Assembly (NCBI GenBank): GCA_900468535.1
Contig: UBTY01000006.1
Coordinates: forward strand, 1 to 64,000
Length of the DNA: 64,000 bases
Reading direction: 5' to 3'
Source: Hyphomicrobiales bacterium
Lineage (GTDB): Bacteria; Pseudomonadota; Alphaproteobacteria; Rhizobiales; Rhizobiaceae
Below, piece after piece: positions 18,007 through 27,384 of this stretch. The notes beneath the pieces were generated by a model. It did not search any database, was not told where the DNA came from, and saw only the letters and a program-made list of their open reading frames with translations. The position numbers were made by a program, and so were the translations under genes. The number at the start of each line of letters is the position of its first letter. Positions within the stretch are counted from its first letter, which is position 1.

Positions 18007-18150
18007 GATATCCAAACACCCTCTGAGGAATACGTTGTTCCGACCCTTCCAAAGCCTCCCTATAGAGGGGTGCTTAAATGAGCGATTCCGCTGTCCCAGG
18101 GGACTTCTGCTCCAGCAGCTGAGAGGTGACGCCCACGATCAAACGCTGCG

Positions 18151-18420
18151 CTAGCATCCGCCCTCAATGCAGAGCAAGGCCGATCGGGTATTGCGGATGC
18201 TTGCTGTTAACGCGGAAATGAGGCAGAAAGCGCGGAAAGCGACGTCCTGCGCCAGCTCCGGGTCATTGACAGCAAGATCGTCGGCAACCCTTATCAAGTC
18301 TTGGCCAACAGAACTGAGGACGAGATTCAGTGCGCCATCCCCTTGCTCGGCCGCCCAGCGGTCGTTTCGTTTGAGCGTTGCTGCTAACCGTTCCAGGACT
18401 GCTTGCCGCTCAGGGGGCAA
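18151..18420 (-). CDS. hypothetical protein (about 89 aa)
   Basis: I do not recognise the family. The frame encodes a helical, Leu/Ala-rich soluble protein with regular hydrophobic spacing ('AVLERLAATLKRNDRWA', 'VLSSVGQDLIRVADDLA', 'LAQDVAFRAFCLISALTASI'), which looks like real protein rather than a shadow. The only start is a TTG at 18420 with a weak GAG upstream, so the 5' end is uncertain. It diverges from csbD-like 18660. I found no EcfG motif for it. Confidence 0.45.
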   Translation of the reverse strand: MPPERQAVLERLAATLKRNDRWAAEQGDGALNLVLSSVGQDLIRVADDLAVNDPELAQDVAFRAFCLISALTASIRNTRSALLCIEGGC

Positions 18421-18604
18421 GGAGCTCGAAAAATGTCGGAGTTGCCGGGCGCAAAGTTGACCTCTGTTGCTGGTCGCGTGCTTGACCTATGAGCACGTAA
18501 CGTCCGACCCTCAGTAAGGATGCACCGCTTATGATGTTGGTTTTTGGTGCTTGCGGTGCCGCAACGTTACCTGGGGCCTTGTTTACGCGCTTAGCGCAGA
18601 TGTT

Positions 18605-18629
18605 GGAACCGACAGCAGCCAAAAGCATT
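18605..18629 (+). promoter_or_regulatory. candidate EcfG promoter for CsbD gene
   Basis: GGAAC 18605-18609, 18 bases, TT 18628-18629; ATG at 18660 with AAGGAGAT as Shine-Dalgarno. Confidence 0.6.
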
Positions 18630-18659
18630 CTTACTTGGCAGCTTTTTAAGGAGATAGCT

Positions 18660-18851
18660 ATGAGCAGCACGACTGACAAGATCAAGGGTAGTGCGAACGA
18701 GGCCGCAGGTCACGTGAGACAGGCAGCGGGCCGGGCGCTGGACAATCGCGAAGAGCGGGCAAAGGGCGCACTGCAAGAGGCGAAGGGTAAGGCCCAGGTC
18801 GCGAAGGGAGATGCGAAAGACGCCGTTAAAAAGGCCGTTGATCGCACCTGA
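18660..18851 (+). CDS. CsbD family stress protein
   Basis: 63 aa, highly charged and without hydrophobic core, typical of CsbD-like proteins (induced by general-stress sigma factors in many bacteria; function unknown). The family opening 'DKIKGSANEAAG' and repeated 'KGxAxEAKGKAQ' units are clear: 'AKGALQEAKGKAQVAKGDAKDAVKK'-type repeats run to the C-terminus. The start at 18660 follows AAGGAG by six bases. An EcfG motif sits 30 bases upstream of the start, matching known general-stress control of this family. Confidence 0.9.
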   Translation: MSSTTDKIKGSANEAAGHVRQAAGRALDNREERAKGALQEAKGKAQVAKGDAKDAVKKAVDRT

Positions 18852-20264
18852 AAACACATCCAGGAAAGCCCGGCCTTTGCTGGCATAAAGGTCGACGCCT
18901 GACCCGGTAGTACGCTTAGCTGGGAAACGCATGTACCAACCTGTCTAGCCAAACGTGACGACAGACACAAAGAGGATCCGTTGCAGGATCACCCCTTCTT
19001 GGTTGGTAAGCTCAAAGATGTGGGCTCCTCGCCCGAGGAGTGATGAGAACGCTTCTCTCGGCGGCGACTATTCTTCTTTCCGTCATCCATGAGCGGAGTA
19101 AACCTGCGCTCGACGCTGCCCTTTGCCGATAATATTTGGGCAGATCTGGCATAGCATGACTGCGCCGTAAAAGTGCTAAATTGTGGGCGAGGCCGACCTA
19201 TCGCTTTGGGCCCGCTCGCCCCGCCTCGGTGCGCCCCGGGCGCCCAAAATGCCCAGTTGAGGGTTCTTTTTCTCCTAGACCAGCGTGACATCAGCGACGA
19301 ATTGAAACCGTGGTCGACATCCGCGTTCGGCGAGACGCAAACCGGAGGACTAGTCGGAATGACTTTCGATAGCACGGCGACTATTCGAGCGATCAGTACC
19401 AGGGAGGCCCGCAGATCTGGCTGTGAACTTCTCAAACAGGTGTGAGGCATAGCGAGGCCCGACATTTTCTTGCGGCCCGTCGCCGTTGGCAATACCGCAG
19501 GAGTGCTCGCGTCCCGAGGGGTTCTCTCCTACAGACACGAGGCCCGGACGGATGCCCCGCAGCAAGGCGAAATCGAAGTTTCGATGGATATCAGTCTGAG
19601 TGCGGTCACCGACGCGGCGGCTGTTTTGCGAGTTTAGGGCGATGCGTCACGTTGTGGTTTGGGCCTGTCCAAGAAGCCCGGCTGAAAGCCAGGCCAATCC
19701 CGGAGAGTACGGCCATTCATACGCCCTTCTCCCCAGGGGAAAGGGGATGTGCTTCCATCCCTGGCGCCAAAACAATCGTTCCCGCATCTGGTTCCATAGT
19801 CGCCGGCCAAAGGGGAACTGGCTCTATGCCACGTCGGGCAACGCGATTATCAATAGTGCGCGAGAGACGCTCGCAGACGGGAGGAAAACCCGAAGGATCA
19901 GTCGGTCGTTCCTCGGAAGGCTCGATCGTCGCCGCTGACGTCGAGCCTTCCGGTCCAGTGCGAGTGGACATGCAACAATGTTGCACTCCTCGAACAAATG
20001 AGGACGCTGCAGGTTCCTGCCGCTGCGCGTCACGCCAGTCTGAGGGTCGTTGCAGAGCCGTTTAGGGCACGGCAAGTTCGAGATGCGCGGTGGAGGACCA
20101 CTCACCCACAACGGCCCGGCTGTTTTGAAGGCTGCGTTAGGGCCTAGTTGGCGCTTAGCCCCTTCCGGTACGTTTGCGTACCAAACTTTCTTCTTCATCG
20201 ACTTGGATAGGGATTATTAATCTGCGTACCGCTCTACTTCGGGCCAATCGGGAGAACGTAAGTC
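18852..20264. other. 1.4-kb stretch without a supported gene
   Basis: Frames of up to about 200 codons exist but are Arg/Ser/Pro-rich out-of-frame reads. One plus-strand segment (about 19455-19636) reads like coding sequence ending 'VSMDISLSAVTDAAAVLRV', without a start or identifiable family, and may be a gene remnant. I see no RNA gene. Confidence 0.35.
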
Positions 20265-21179
20265 ATGCGAACCAGTTTTTTTGTCTTTCTCTTCTTTCTC
20301 TGTCCGGTCCTGGCGGTAGCCGGAGGGAAGGACTGGCGGGTGGCCAAGACAACAGCTCAGGTCAGGTACTCGATAGACCACGCGCAATGGGTCGATCTTC
20401 GTGCTGGCGATATCGTTGCCAATGGCGCGACCATAGCGACCGGTCCTCGAGGGCGCGTGCAACTCGTGAGGGGTGTTGAAAATGTCATCCTGCAGCCCAA
20501 CACCGTGGCGTCCTTTTCCACTTCGGGACTTCTATCTCCTACAACAGAGATCGTACAACGCATCGGGTCGCTCGATCTCCAAATCGAGAAACGGGAGCGC
20601 CCTCACACGACCGTCCAGACGCCGTATTTGGCTGCCGTCGTAAAAGGCACCGTTTTCCACGTCAGCGTCGGGCGCTCGAACGCGAGTGTTACCGTAGATC
20701 GAGGCCTCGTGCAGGTCACCTCCTTCAGGAGTGGCCAGCAGTCGAATGTCGGCCCTGGGCAAAGCGCGACTGTCGGCAAAAGGGGTATGTCTGTTGCAGG
20801 GTCGCTTTCCAAACCCGCGATCGCGCGCGTGCCTCCGTCTGTGGCCAAGGTTTCGGAATTGAAAGAGAAAGAGCCGTCTTCGGTGAAGACCAACAGCAAG
20901 AAGCGACAGTCGGATGACGCATCTGCTGCCGGCGCTGACACATCGGGCCGAAACCATGGCAAGAGCGCCGGCTCGTCGGGAGGTGCGGGACAAAGCAGCA
21001 GCGGCGGCAACGGAAGCGGTCGCAGCGGCAACGGACAAGGCGCGTCTTCCGGCAACGGCAATGCCTCCGGCGCAGATGGCGGAAATCGGCGAGGCAACGG
21101 AAATGGCGGGAACCGCAATAGCAGCGGTAACAATGGCAATAGCGGGAACGGCAATAATGGGAAGGGTCACAAGAATTGA
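20265..21179 (+). CDS. FecR-domain secreted protein with Gly/Ser/Asn-rich tail
   Basis: 304 aa. An N-terminal signal peptide (about residues 1-20, 'FFVFLFFLCPVLAVAGG') is followed by a FecR-like domain: 'WVDLRAGDIVANGATIATG', 'GRVQLVRG', 'ILQPNTVASF', then 'TPYLAAVVKGTVFHVSV' and 'TVDRGLVQVTS'. From about residue 210 the chain is a low-complexity tail, Lys/Ser-rich then dominated by Gly, Asn and Ser, with no hydrophobic segment. It is probably periplasmic. GGAG lies 12 bases before the ATG. It overlaps the CHASE2 gene by four bases; FecR and CHASE2 proteins are known to co-occur, suggesting FecR presents an envelope signal to the sensor. Confidence 0.9.
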   Translation: MRTSFFVFLFFLCPVLAVAGGKDWRVAKTTAQVRYSIDHAQWVDLRAGDIVANGATIATGPRGRVQLVRGVENVILQPNTVASFSTSGLLSPTTEIVQRIGSLDLQIEKRERPHTTVQTPYLAAVVKGTVFHVSVGRSNASVTVDRGLVQVTSFRSGQQSNVGPGQSATVGKRGMSVAGSLSKPAIARVPPSVAKVSELKEKEPSSVKTNSKKRQSDDASAAGADTSGRNHGKSAGSSGGAGQSSSGGNGSGRSGNGQGASSGNGNASGADGGNRRGNGNGGNRNSSGNNGNSGNGNNGKGHKN

Positions 21180-23890
21180 ATGAAATGGCTGCTCGCGGCG
21201 TCATTTTTCTAAGAGCGGTTCTCATTGCAACGATATTAGCCCTGCCAGTTTTTGCTCCGGGTCTTTCGCTCGTCAAACGGATTAATGAAACATTGATCGC
21301 AAAGCGGTCGGCGCTCGCGCCGCGAAGCTCGTCGGGAACCATTGTGTTCATCGCAATTGACAAGAAGAGCCTGGACGCCGTCGGACTGTGGCCCTGGCCG
21401 CGCAGCATCTATGCGAAGCTGCTCCGGCATCTGCAGGCGGCCAATGTGGGTGATATTTTCATCGATATAGATTTCAGTGCTCGCGCGAGCGATGGCAAAG
21501 ACGATCGGGTGTTCGCGGCGGCTCTAGCCGAGGTTGGCGGTGTCCTCTTGCCGGTTTTCGAACAGCCATCGTCCGTCGCTTCCGGGGAAGCGGCGATCTC
21601 TCAACCCGCACCCGAATTTCTGAAGAACGCCTGGCCCGTTTTTGCGAACGTGATAGTTGACGACGATGGCGTGGTGCGTTCCGTCGCTCGCTCCGGCGAG
21701 TTGGGAGGCGCCACCATTTCGAGTGCACCTGTTGCGCTGGCCAGAAGTGACAATACCGGCGGGCGGTTCACGATCGATTATTCCATTGACCCAGGCTCAG
21801 TTCCTACATTTTCCCTGAGCGATGTTCTATCGGGACGTATCGGGGCGGCTGAGTTGGAGGGCCGTTCTATCGTGGTTGGAGCGTCCGCTGTGGAGCTCAA
21901 GGATTTCTTTCTGGTGCCGGTGCGTGGGGTTTTGCCCGGCCCCCTGGTCCACGTCCTGGCGGCCGAGACGATCATGCAAGAGCGGATGCTCACCAAGCAT
22001 GATCAAGCCCCCGTGGAGCTACTGCTGGCAACGCTCCTCATCGTCACGCTCTTACGTTTCCGGCCCATCGGACTTGCTTTGACGACGAGCTTTTCCATTT
22101 TCCTGATCGTTGTTGTTGAGTTTGCTGCTTTCGAGTTGCAGCGTCGATATGCTTTGTCGTTAGCGACAGTTGTGCCCAATTTGATCGTCCTCCTAGCCTG
22201 GATCCTGTCACTAAACGAGCGCATCGATATTGGTCAGATTCTACTGTCTCTTGCGCGTCGTGACGCTCAAGACACCCATCGGCTGGTCAACCAGATCATT
22301 GCCGACAGTACCGATGGCATCCTTGTCTTCGACCGCAAACTGAACATCTTGAATTCCAGCCCATCGGCGGCTTCCATTCTCGGACCAGCAACTGGGAACT
22401 CGTTGTTGAACGTTCGGGACATCGCTTTCTTAAGCAAGTTGAGCGAGCTTACCTCGCGGCATGCGGACGAGCCGACCAAAGTCCATTCTGGTGAGATTAC
22501 CCTGGTTCATGACATCGGCGCTCAAGTCGTTCATCATGAGGCATCCATCACGATTTCCGCCACCGATAAGGCTGCTTCTGCAATAAAGGGGGGTGTCTTC
22601 GGTTGCGTTGTGTTGCGAGATGTGACGGCAAGAGTGCGGTACCAAAGCAAACTGCAGAAGCTTGCCGAGCAAGACGAACTCACAGGCTTGCTGAACAGGC
22701 GGGAATTTATGTCGCGCATAAAGTACAACGCGGGGCTGGTCGCTGTACTGGACGTCGAGAATTTCGTATCAACCTGCGTAGCATTGGGGCGAGGTGTCGG
22801 TGATGAGTTCCTCAAGGCAATATCCGTGCGGTTGTCCGAAAACTATGAAGGCTGCCCGATTGGGCGGGTCGATGGCAACGTGTTTTCGATCCAATGTCAC
22901 GCCGACAATGGTGACGTATTTGCAAATCAGATATTATCTCTCTTCGACGCAGAGATCGGCTTCGGTGGACTTTGCATTCCCGCTTCTGTTCGCGTCGGCA
23001 TCGCCAATAGCGGTTTAATTGACCCGGGAGAAGCATTGCAGGCAGCTGAATCCGCGTTGGTGTCTGCACGAGAGCGTCGGAGCCGCTGGGCAAGCCACGA
23101 CCCTGCGGACGCGATCAGGCAGGCTCGTTCGCGACAACTGGAAGCGGATCTCCGTGCTGGGCTGCAGCTCGGGCAATTTTATGTCTTGTATCAGCCGCAA
23201 ATCGAGTTGAGCAGCCGGAAACTCGTCGGAGCAGAGGCGCTGCTTCGATGGATGCACCCAGCCTACGGCTCCGTGTCACCCGCGGAATTTATTCCGATCG
23301 CAGAATCCTGCGGATTTATATGCGAGCTGGGGCGCTGGACGCTGGTCCAGGCTTGCATCGAAGCGGCCCGTTGGCCGGATTTGACGGTGTCGGTGAATGT
23401 GTCGCCGATCCAGTTCGAACGAGCCGACATTTATACCGAGGTTCAGGATGCGCTTTCCATGAGCGGCCTGCCAGCCAAGCGGCTTTGCCTGGAACTGACG
23501 GAAAGCGCATTCTTGGACAAAGGAGACGATGTCATCTCGAAGATGGCGCTTTTGCGCAGGGACGGGGTGATGCTTTCTCTGGATGATTTCGGGACAGGCT
23601 ATTCGTCCATGAGCTCACTAGCAGATCTTCCCATGGACAAGATCAAGATTGACCAGTCTTTCATTCGGAAGATGGTTGCTCAGCCAAGCGTTGGAGAGAT
23701 TGTGAAGGCGATCCTGGCGATGGCAAAAGGTCTCAAGCTTGAAATCGTCGCAGAGGGCATTGAAGGAGACGCTGAGTATCACATCTTGAAGCAGCTTGGG
23801 TGTGATATTGGACAAGGCTATCTGTTCGGCAAGCCACAGCCTGCTACTGATATCCTCAAGAGCGGGATCGCCGGAGCTCAGATTTCCTAG
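21176..23890 (+). CDS. CHASE2-PAS-GGDEF(degenerate)-EAL sensor phosphodiesterase
   Basis: 904 aa inner-membrane c-di-GMP enzyme. An N-terminal membrane anchor (about residues 9-28), a CHASE2 periplasmic domain ('FIAIDKKSLDAVGLWPWPR', 'DIFIDIDFSA') and C-terminal membrane helices at about 275-350 form the sensor. A PAS-like segment follows (about 370-490). The GGDEF domain starts at 'LTGLLNRREF' (about 502) but the active site reads 'GRVDGNVF' (about 563) instead of GGDEF, so cyclase activity is unlikely. The EAL domain is intact: 'GAEALLRW' (about 685), 'LDDFGTGYSS' (about 801), 'KIDQSFI', 'GYLFGKP'. I infer a phosphodiesterase gated by CHASE2 and the coupled FecR protein. Confidence 0.93.
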   Translation: MNEMAARGVIFLRAVLIATILALPVFAPGLSLVKRINETLIAKRSALAPRSSSGTIVFIAIDKKSLDAVGLWPWPRSIYAKLLRHLQAANVGDIFIDIDFSARASDGKDDRVFAAALAEVGGVLLPVFEQPSSVASGEAAISQPAPEFLKNAWPVFANVIVDDDGVVRSVARSGELGGATISSAPVALARSDNTGGRFTIDYSIDPGSVPTFSLSDVLSGRIGAAELEGRSIVVGASAVELKDFFLVPVRGVLPGPLVHVLAAETIMQERMLTKHDQAPVELLLATLLIVTLLRFRPIGLALTTSFSIFLIVVVEFAAFELQRRYALSLATVVPNLIVLLAWILSLNERIDIGQILLSLARRDAQDTHRLVNQIIADSTDGILVFDRKLNILNSSPSAASILGPATGNSLLNVRDIAFLSKLSELTSRHADEPTKVHSGEITLVHDIGAQVVHHEASITISATDKAASAIKGGVFGCVVLRDVTARVRYQSKLQKLAEQDELTGLLNRREFMSRIKYNAGLVAVLDVENFVSTCVALGRGVGDEFLKAISVRLSENYEGCPIGRVDGNVFSIQCHADNGDVFANQILSLFDAEIGFGGLCIPASVRVGIANSGLIDPGEALQAAESALVSARERRSRWASHDPADAIRQARSRQLEADLRAGLQLGQFYVLYQPQIELSSRKLVGAEALLRWMHPAYGSVSPAEFIPIAESCGFICELGRWTLVQACIEAARWPDLTVSVNVSPIQFERADIYTEVQDALSMSGLPAKRLCLELTESAFLDKGDDVISKMALLRRDGVMLSLDDFGTGYSSMSSLADLPMDKIKIDQSFIRKMVAQPSVGEIVKAILAMAKGLKLEIVAEGIEGDAEYHILKQLGCDIGQGYLFGKPQPATDILKSGIAGAQIS

Positions 23891-24433
23891 TGTGTCTCCA
23901 GTGGCGGCCGGCGCCACTAGCCATCTTACAGACATCAAGGAGGGTGCTACGGACTCGTGATCGCTCAGGCCAGGGCTGCCACAAGAGGCAGCCACCCGTT
24001 TGGGTGCGCACGAGGGTCTTTTCCTGCCCCAAACTACGTTTCCTTCCCTGCCTCGCCGCACCTACAACAGCGCCGCCAGCTGCCGTTGCATCTCTTATTG
24101 GTTCAGGAATACCCGCCACTTTAGACGGCGGCAGCGGGTTGCCCGCGGATTGCCGAACGCCTCGCTCTGCTCAAGTGGAATGTTCGCTTACTGCCTTGCC
24201 GAGCTTTATTTGCGCCGTACCCGCACAAATGACCAGCCAGCCAGCAAATTCATCCAGGGAATGCCTATGAACCGCGCCACGAAGCGATTGTCAGGCAGGG
24301 GTAGAGTTGCTGCGGTGTTGCGACCCGCTCGATGGGCCCGGGGGCAAGCAAGGCAAGCGACAGCAAGGCGGCCAGCAGCCACGCGGAATCAAGATATCAG
24401 TGGAGGACGTCGCCTGATCCCTTATTCGGCATG
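23891..24433. other. intergenic stretch, no supported gene
   Basis: Open frames here have Arg/Pro/Ser-rich translations and no motif. Nothing regulatory recognised. Confidence 0.4.
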
Positions 24434-24715
24434 CTAGCGGTCGGACCATAGAAAGCGCGCTATCCCTGCGCCGAGCGCAAATGTCAGCATGATCGGAGCC
24501 CAGGTCACTTCGATTGGGGTCGGTTTGCGATCGAACTCTAGCGCATGTGCTATCTCGTCGATCTCGGTTCGGATGCGATCAAGTTCCTCTCTGGCATAAG
24601 CCAGTGCAGCCTCCCTCCCAGCGGCCTCCAAACCCTTTCGGGTTGGCGGATTGGCGGTTTGCAGCTCTGTGTCGTCAATCGGTTCTCCACCACTCCTGTC
24701 TATTGATCCCTGCAT
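24434..24715 (-). CDS. small tail-anchored membrane protein (93 aa)
   Basis: Unrecognised family. A polar N-terminal half is followed by an amphipathic helix that may coil ('YAREELDRIRTEIDEIAHALEF') and one C-terminal membrane segment ('VTWAPIMLTFALGAGIARFLW', residues about 70-90). An AGGTAGGTTATG context gives AGAGGTAG as Shine-Dalgarno. An EcfG-type motif lies 75 bases upstream, back-to-back with that of the divergent cytochrome c gene. Probably a stress-induced inner-membrane protein. Confidence 0.7.
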   Translation of the reverse strand: MQGSIDRSGGEPIDDTELQTANPPTRKGLEAAGREAALAYAREELDRIRTEIDEIAHALEFDRKPTPIEVTWAPIMLTFALGAGIARFLWSDR

Positions 24716-24789
24716 AACCTACCTCTCCGGCTGAAATGGTTAATGGTTCAAGTAGCAATCTCGCGACGACGGCACGCCGCTCTCACTAG

Positions 24790-24814
24790 AACCTATATCA
24801 AAGCGCGTTGTTCC
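24790..24814 (-). promoter_or_regulatory. candidate EcfG promoter (divergent pair, minus)
   Basis: Minus-strand GGAAC (24814-24810), 18 bases, TT (24791-24790), serving the gene starting at 24715. Confidence 0.6.
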
Positions 24815-24834
24815 CGACCGGTGACCGTCGAGCA

Positions 24835-24859
24835 GGAACGTTTCTCCGAGCCGGGTGTT
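24835..24859 (+). promoter_or_regulatory. candidate EcfG promoter (divergent pair, plus)
   Basis: GGAAC 24835-24839, 18 bases, TT 24858-24859. Transcription would start only a few bases before the ATG at 24871, favouring either a leaderless message or the internal ATG at 24892. Confidence 0.6.
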
Positions 24860-24870
24860 AGGGCAAGTCA

Positions 24871-25797
24871 ATGCCGGAATCGGAAAATCCAATGCGCTAC
24901 CTGTCGCTGGCTACAGCTCTCGTCTTTGCGGCGCTAGCCGGTGCATACCTTTCAACCTTGGCGGTGCCACCATTCGTGGATGGTGATCAGCGTTTGAAGG
25001 GTGATGGCGACATCGCCCGCGGCCGTCTGGTGTTCTTAGCAGCTGATTGTTCCTCATGCCACGCATCGCCAGGGCAGAGCGACCGTTTGAGGCTTGGCGG
25101 TGGAATGGCGCTTGCCTCTGCCTTCGGCACGTTTCGACCGCCGAATATTTCCCAGGATCCTGCCGACGGTATTGGCGCATGGCGCATTTCGGACTTTGCC
25201 AATGCACTGGTGGGTGGCATCTCGCCTGCCGGCGAACACTATTATCCCGCCTTTCCCTACACAAGCTATACAGCAATGACGGTCAACGACATCGTGGACC
25301 TTTTCGCATACATGCGCACCCTGCCTGCTGTAAGCGGGAAAGCGCCACGACATGATTTGTCGGCACCGCTCCGAATACGGCGTCTGGTCGGCTTTTGGAA
25401 ACTTGCGTTCTTCAACGAAAGACACCAGCCCGGAATAGTCGATGGTAATCCATTGCATGATCGCGGCGCCTACCTCGTCGAAGCTGTTGCCCACTGCGCG
25501 GAATGCCATTCCTCCCGTAACATCGCGGGGGCCATAAAGCCGAGCACACGGTTCGCTGGAAGTATCGATCCCGAGGGCACGGGCTTTGTGCCGAACATCT
25601 CGTCTGTCGGGTTGTCTTCATGGTCGCAAGAGGAGGTCACCGCGTTCCTCTCCAGCGGCGTGACCCCTGGCGGGTACAGGGTGGGCTCGTCGATGGCCGA
25701 CGTGATCGAGAATACGCAAAAACTTCCGCTCGTCGACCGGCGGGCGATTGCAAGCTACATCAAGGCTCTCCCTGCTAGGCAGACGCCGAAGCCTTGA
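24871..25797 (+). CDS. di-heme c-type cytochrome
   Basis: 308 aa periplasmic or membrane-tethered cytochrome. The N-terminus (about residues 8-32) is a signal anchor. There are two CxxCH heme sites: 'CSSCH' (about residue 63) and 'CAECH' (about 210), each with a downstream Met region, and the repeat pattern 'FRPPNISQDP...' / 'FVPNISS' common in di-heme cytochromes of alcohol-dehydrogenase type. No partner dehydrogenase is adjacent; it converges with the end of the caa3-oxidase operon (gap of three bases), so it may feed electrons to that oxidase. Alternative start at 24892 (MRYLSL) is plausible given the promoter position. Confidence 0.88.
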   Translation: MPESENPMRYLSLATALVFAALAGAYLSTLAVPPFVDGDQRLKGDGDIARGRLVFLAADCSSCHASPGQSDRLRLGGGMALASAFGTFRPPNISQDPADGIGAWRISDFANALVGGISPAGEHYYPAFPYTSYTAMTVNDIVDLFAYMRTLPAVSGKAPRHDLSAPLRIRRLVGFWKLAFFNERHQPGIVDGNPLHDRGAYLVEAVAHCAECHSSRNIAGAIKPSTRFAGSIDPEGTGFVPNISSVGLSSWSQEEVTAFLSSGVTPGGYRVGSSMADVIENTQKLPLVDRRAIASYIKALPARQTPKP

Positions 25798-25800
25798 TGT

Positions 25801-26214
25801 TCATTGGGCATAGAGATAGGCAGCGACATCCTGGGCCTCGGCCCTATTTATCCCCGTCGCGGGCATGGCTGTTTTGCTCGAGAAAGTTTGAGGCGACATC
25901 ATCCACGCCACGAGGTTATCGCTCGTGTTGTTGAGCACGCCTGCGATATAGACGCGCTCACGCAGGCCCGCCAGACTGCCTCCCACCTTTCCTTGCGCAC
26001 CAGGCAGTCCAGGGACGGTGTGGCAGCCGGTGCAGCCATAACGCCTCATGAGGACGGGAGCTCGCATTGGTTCACCGTCCGTCAGGAGGGATGCGACCTT
26101 GGTGTCCCGTCTCTTATGCTTGAGGTCGTAGGCGCCGACACCAATGATGAGAGACCCGATCATGATGCAGGCGCCGATCATCATTATGGTCTCCTTAGTG
26201 AGCTTCGTTGCCAT
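25801..26214 (-). CDS. membrane-anchored mono-heme cytochrome c
   Basis: 137 aa. N-terminal membrane anchor ('TIMMIGACIMIGSLIIGVGAYDL', about residues 7-30) followed by a class I cytochrome c domain with 'CTGCHTVPG' (about residue 59) and the distal Met in 'SKTAMPATGI' near the C-terminus. I start at 26214 (ATG with AAGGTGG) rather than at the 120-base-longer frame. The start lies inside the CtaG gene (20-base overlap). Last gene of the FdhF-caa3 operon; likely an electron shuttle to the oxidase. Confidence 0.88.
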   Translation of the reverse strand: MATKLTKETIMMIGACIMIGSLIIGVGAYDLKHKRRDTKVASLLTDGEPMRAPVLMRRYGCTGCHTVPGLPGAQGKVGGSLAGLRERVYIAGVLNNTSDNLVAWMMSPQTFSSKTAMPATGINRAEAQDVAAYLYAQ

Positions 26215-27091
26215 AGCCACCTTCCTCCGCACTTGATCGTCGAATCCATGCACTAAGCAACACCAGCGCGGCAACCGCGTAGAGGATACCTCCAGGAATC
26301 CACATAATGAGGCCAGCAAGCTGTTGGTCTTCAAGAGCGGTCAGCCCCCAAAAGACCGCCCCTTCGGTCTGCACGCCATAGAGTATACGGGGCGAAAGGG
26401 CGATGAGGGCACCCAGTAAGCTTGTATGGAGCATCGTAAGAAATAGGTGGACTGCACCCGTTGCAGGCCCGGAGCGGCGCACGGACCACCAGAAGAGCAG
26501 GGCCGACACCAGAAAGGAAAGATGCTGAAATCGGTGCAGGAATGGGCTTTTTATTGTCGCGTCGAAGAATGGTGGAATGTGCCATGCCCATATCGCAAAA
26601 CCATGCGTTGCCGTCGCAATCGGCGTGGTCGTCAGGGCAAACCATACCGATCGAGCCTTTTTATTAGATAGGAACGCCTTGACCGGGCGACGGAAGCAAT
26701 TGGGCAAGGCAAACAAAAGATTTGCTAGCGGCCGCGAAAGTACAAGGAGCGGTGAGCCGACCTGCATGACGATTTCATGTTCAATCATGTGAATGCTGAA
26801 GAGTTGCTCGCCGAGTCCATGCACGGGCGAGACCAGTGCCAGCGCCAGTGCGAGCCAACCCGCGGTGAAAAGCCAAGCGCGATTCATGACCATACGTCGG
26901 GCAGACCCGCGGGCTCGGCCGAGGAGACGGCCCGTTCCTATGGCATATAGGGTCGCGCTCGCAATCAGCGCGCCAATGACATACGGATCCAAGTTCCAAT
27001 CCCCAGTCGCAGGGAAGTCCCCACTGGAATGTGCGAGTGCTCGTGCCTGCGATAGCAATAGCAGGACGAATGTAAGGATCACCTGAGGCAT
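26195..27091 (-). CDS. ctaG: caa3-type cytochrome c oxidase assembly protein CtaG
   Basis: 298 aa polytopic inner-membrane protein of the caa3_CtaG family (distinct from the copper chaperone Cox11, also called CtaG). About seven membrane helices follow a short signal-like N-terminus. Conserved features include 'HMIEHEIVMQVGSPLLVLSRP' and 'WAWHIPPFFDATIKSP...HRFQHLSFL', whose histidines are typical of the family. It overlaps genes on both sides (13 and 20 bases). It should assist assembly of the oxidase encoded upstream. Confidence 0.9.
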   Translation of the reverse strand: MPQVILTFVLLLLSQARALAHSSGDFPATGDWNLDPYVIGALIASATLYAIGTGRLLGRARGSARRMVMNRAWLFTAGWLALALALVSPVHGLGEQLFSIHMIEHEIVMQVGSPLLVLSRPLANLLFALPNCFRRPVKAFLSNKKARSVWFALTTTPIATATHGFAIWAWHIPPFFDATIKSPFLHRFQHLSFLVSALLFWWSVRRSGPATGAVHLFLTMLHTSLLGALIALSPRILYGVQTEGAVFWGLTALEDQQLAGLIMWIPGGILYAVAALVLLSAWIRRSSAEEGGYGNEAH

Positions 27092-27384
27092 GGGTCGACC
27101 AGGATGCTAGCTGCCAGCTGTAGGGCAAGCGCGAAGGAGAAAATAAGCCCACCATAGAACGAAGCTCGTGCGATGAAGGATGAAATGGCGTTTGTCGGGA
27201 TTTTGGACAAGGATATCAGGGTGGTGGCGATGCCTCCCAGCAACAGGATCACGCTTGCAGCCGTCTGCCAGACACTGCCCGTGGCACAGTCATGATAAGG
27301 TACAATCAACCCCAGCTCAGTCCCGATGGACCAAACAGCGGGGGTAACAAAAAGTCCCCCAAGGGGAATGAGACGGCTCATCAT
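27079..27384 (-). CDS. small membrane protein of oxidase operon (subunit IV-like)
   Basis: 101 aa with three predicted membrane segments (about residues 5-27, 40-58 and 70-95). It starts at 27384 as ATGATGA overlapping the subunit III stop and its end overlaps ctaG, so it belongs to the operon. A longer open frame (to 27912) is a shadow over subunit III. No sequence motif identifies it; size and position suggest an oxidase subunit IV or accessory protein. Translation within an uninterrupted chain of coupled genes supports reality. Confidence 0.75.
   Translation of the reverse strand: MMSRLIPLGGLFVTPAVWSIGTELGLIVPYHDCATGSVWQTAASVILLLGGIATTLISLSKIPTNAISSFIARASFYGGLIFSFALALQLAASILVDPCLR

Noticed and set aside
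18989..19492. 167-codon minus-strand frame
   Set aside because: No motif and no credible start context.
19442..20065. 207-codon plus-strand frame
   Set aside because: Arg/Gly/Ser-rich translation without any conserved pattern; a high-GC chance frame.
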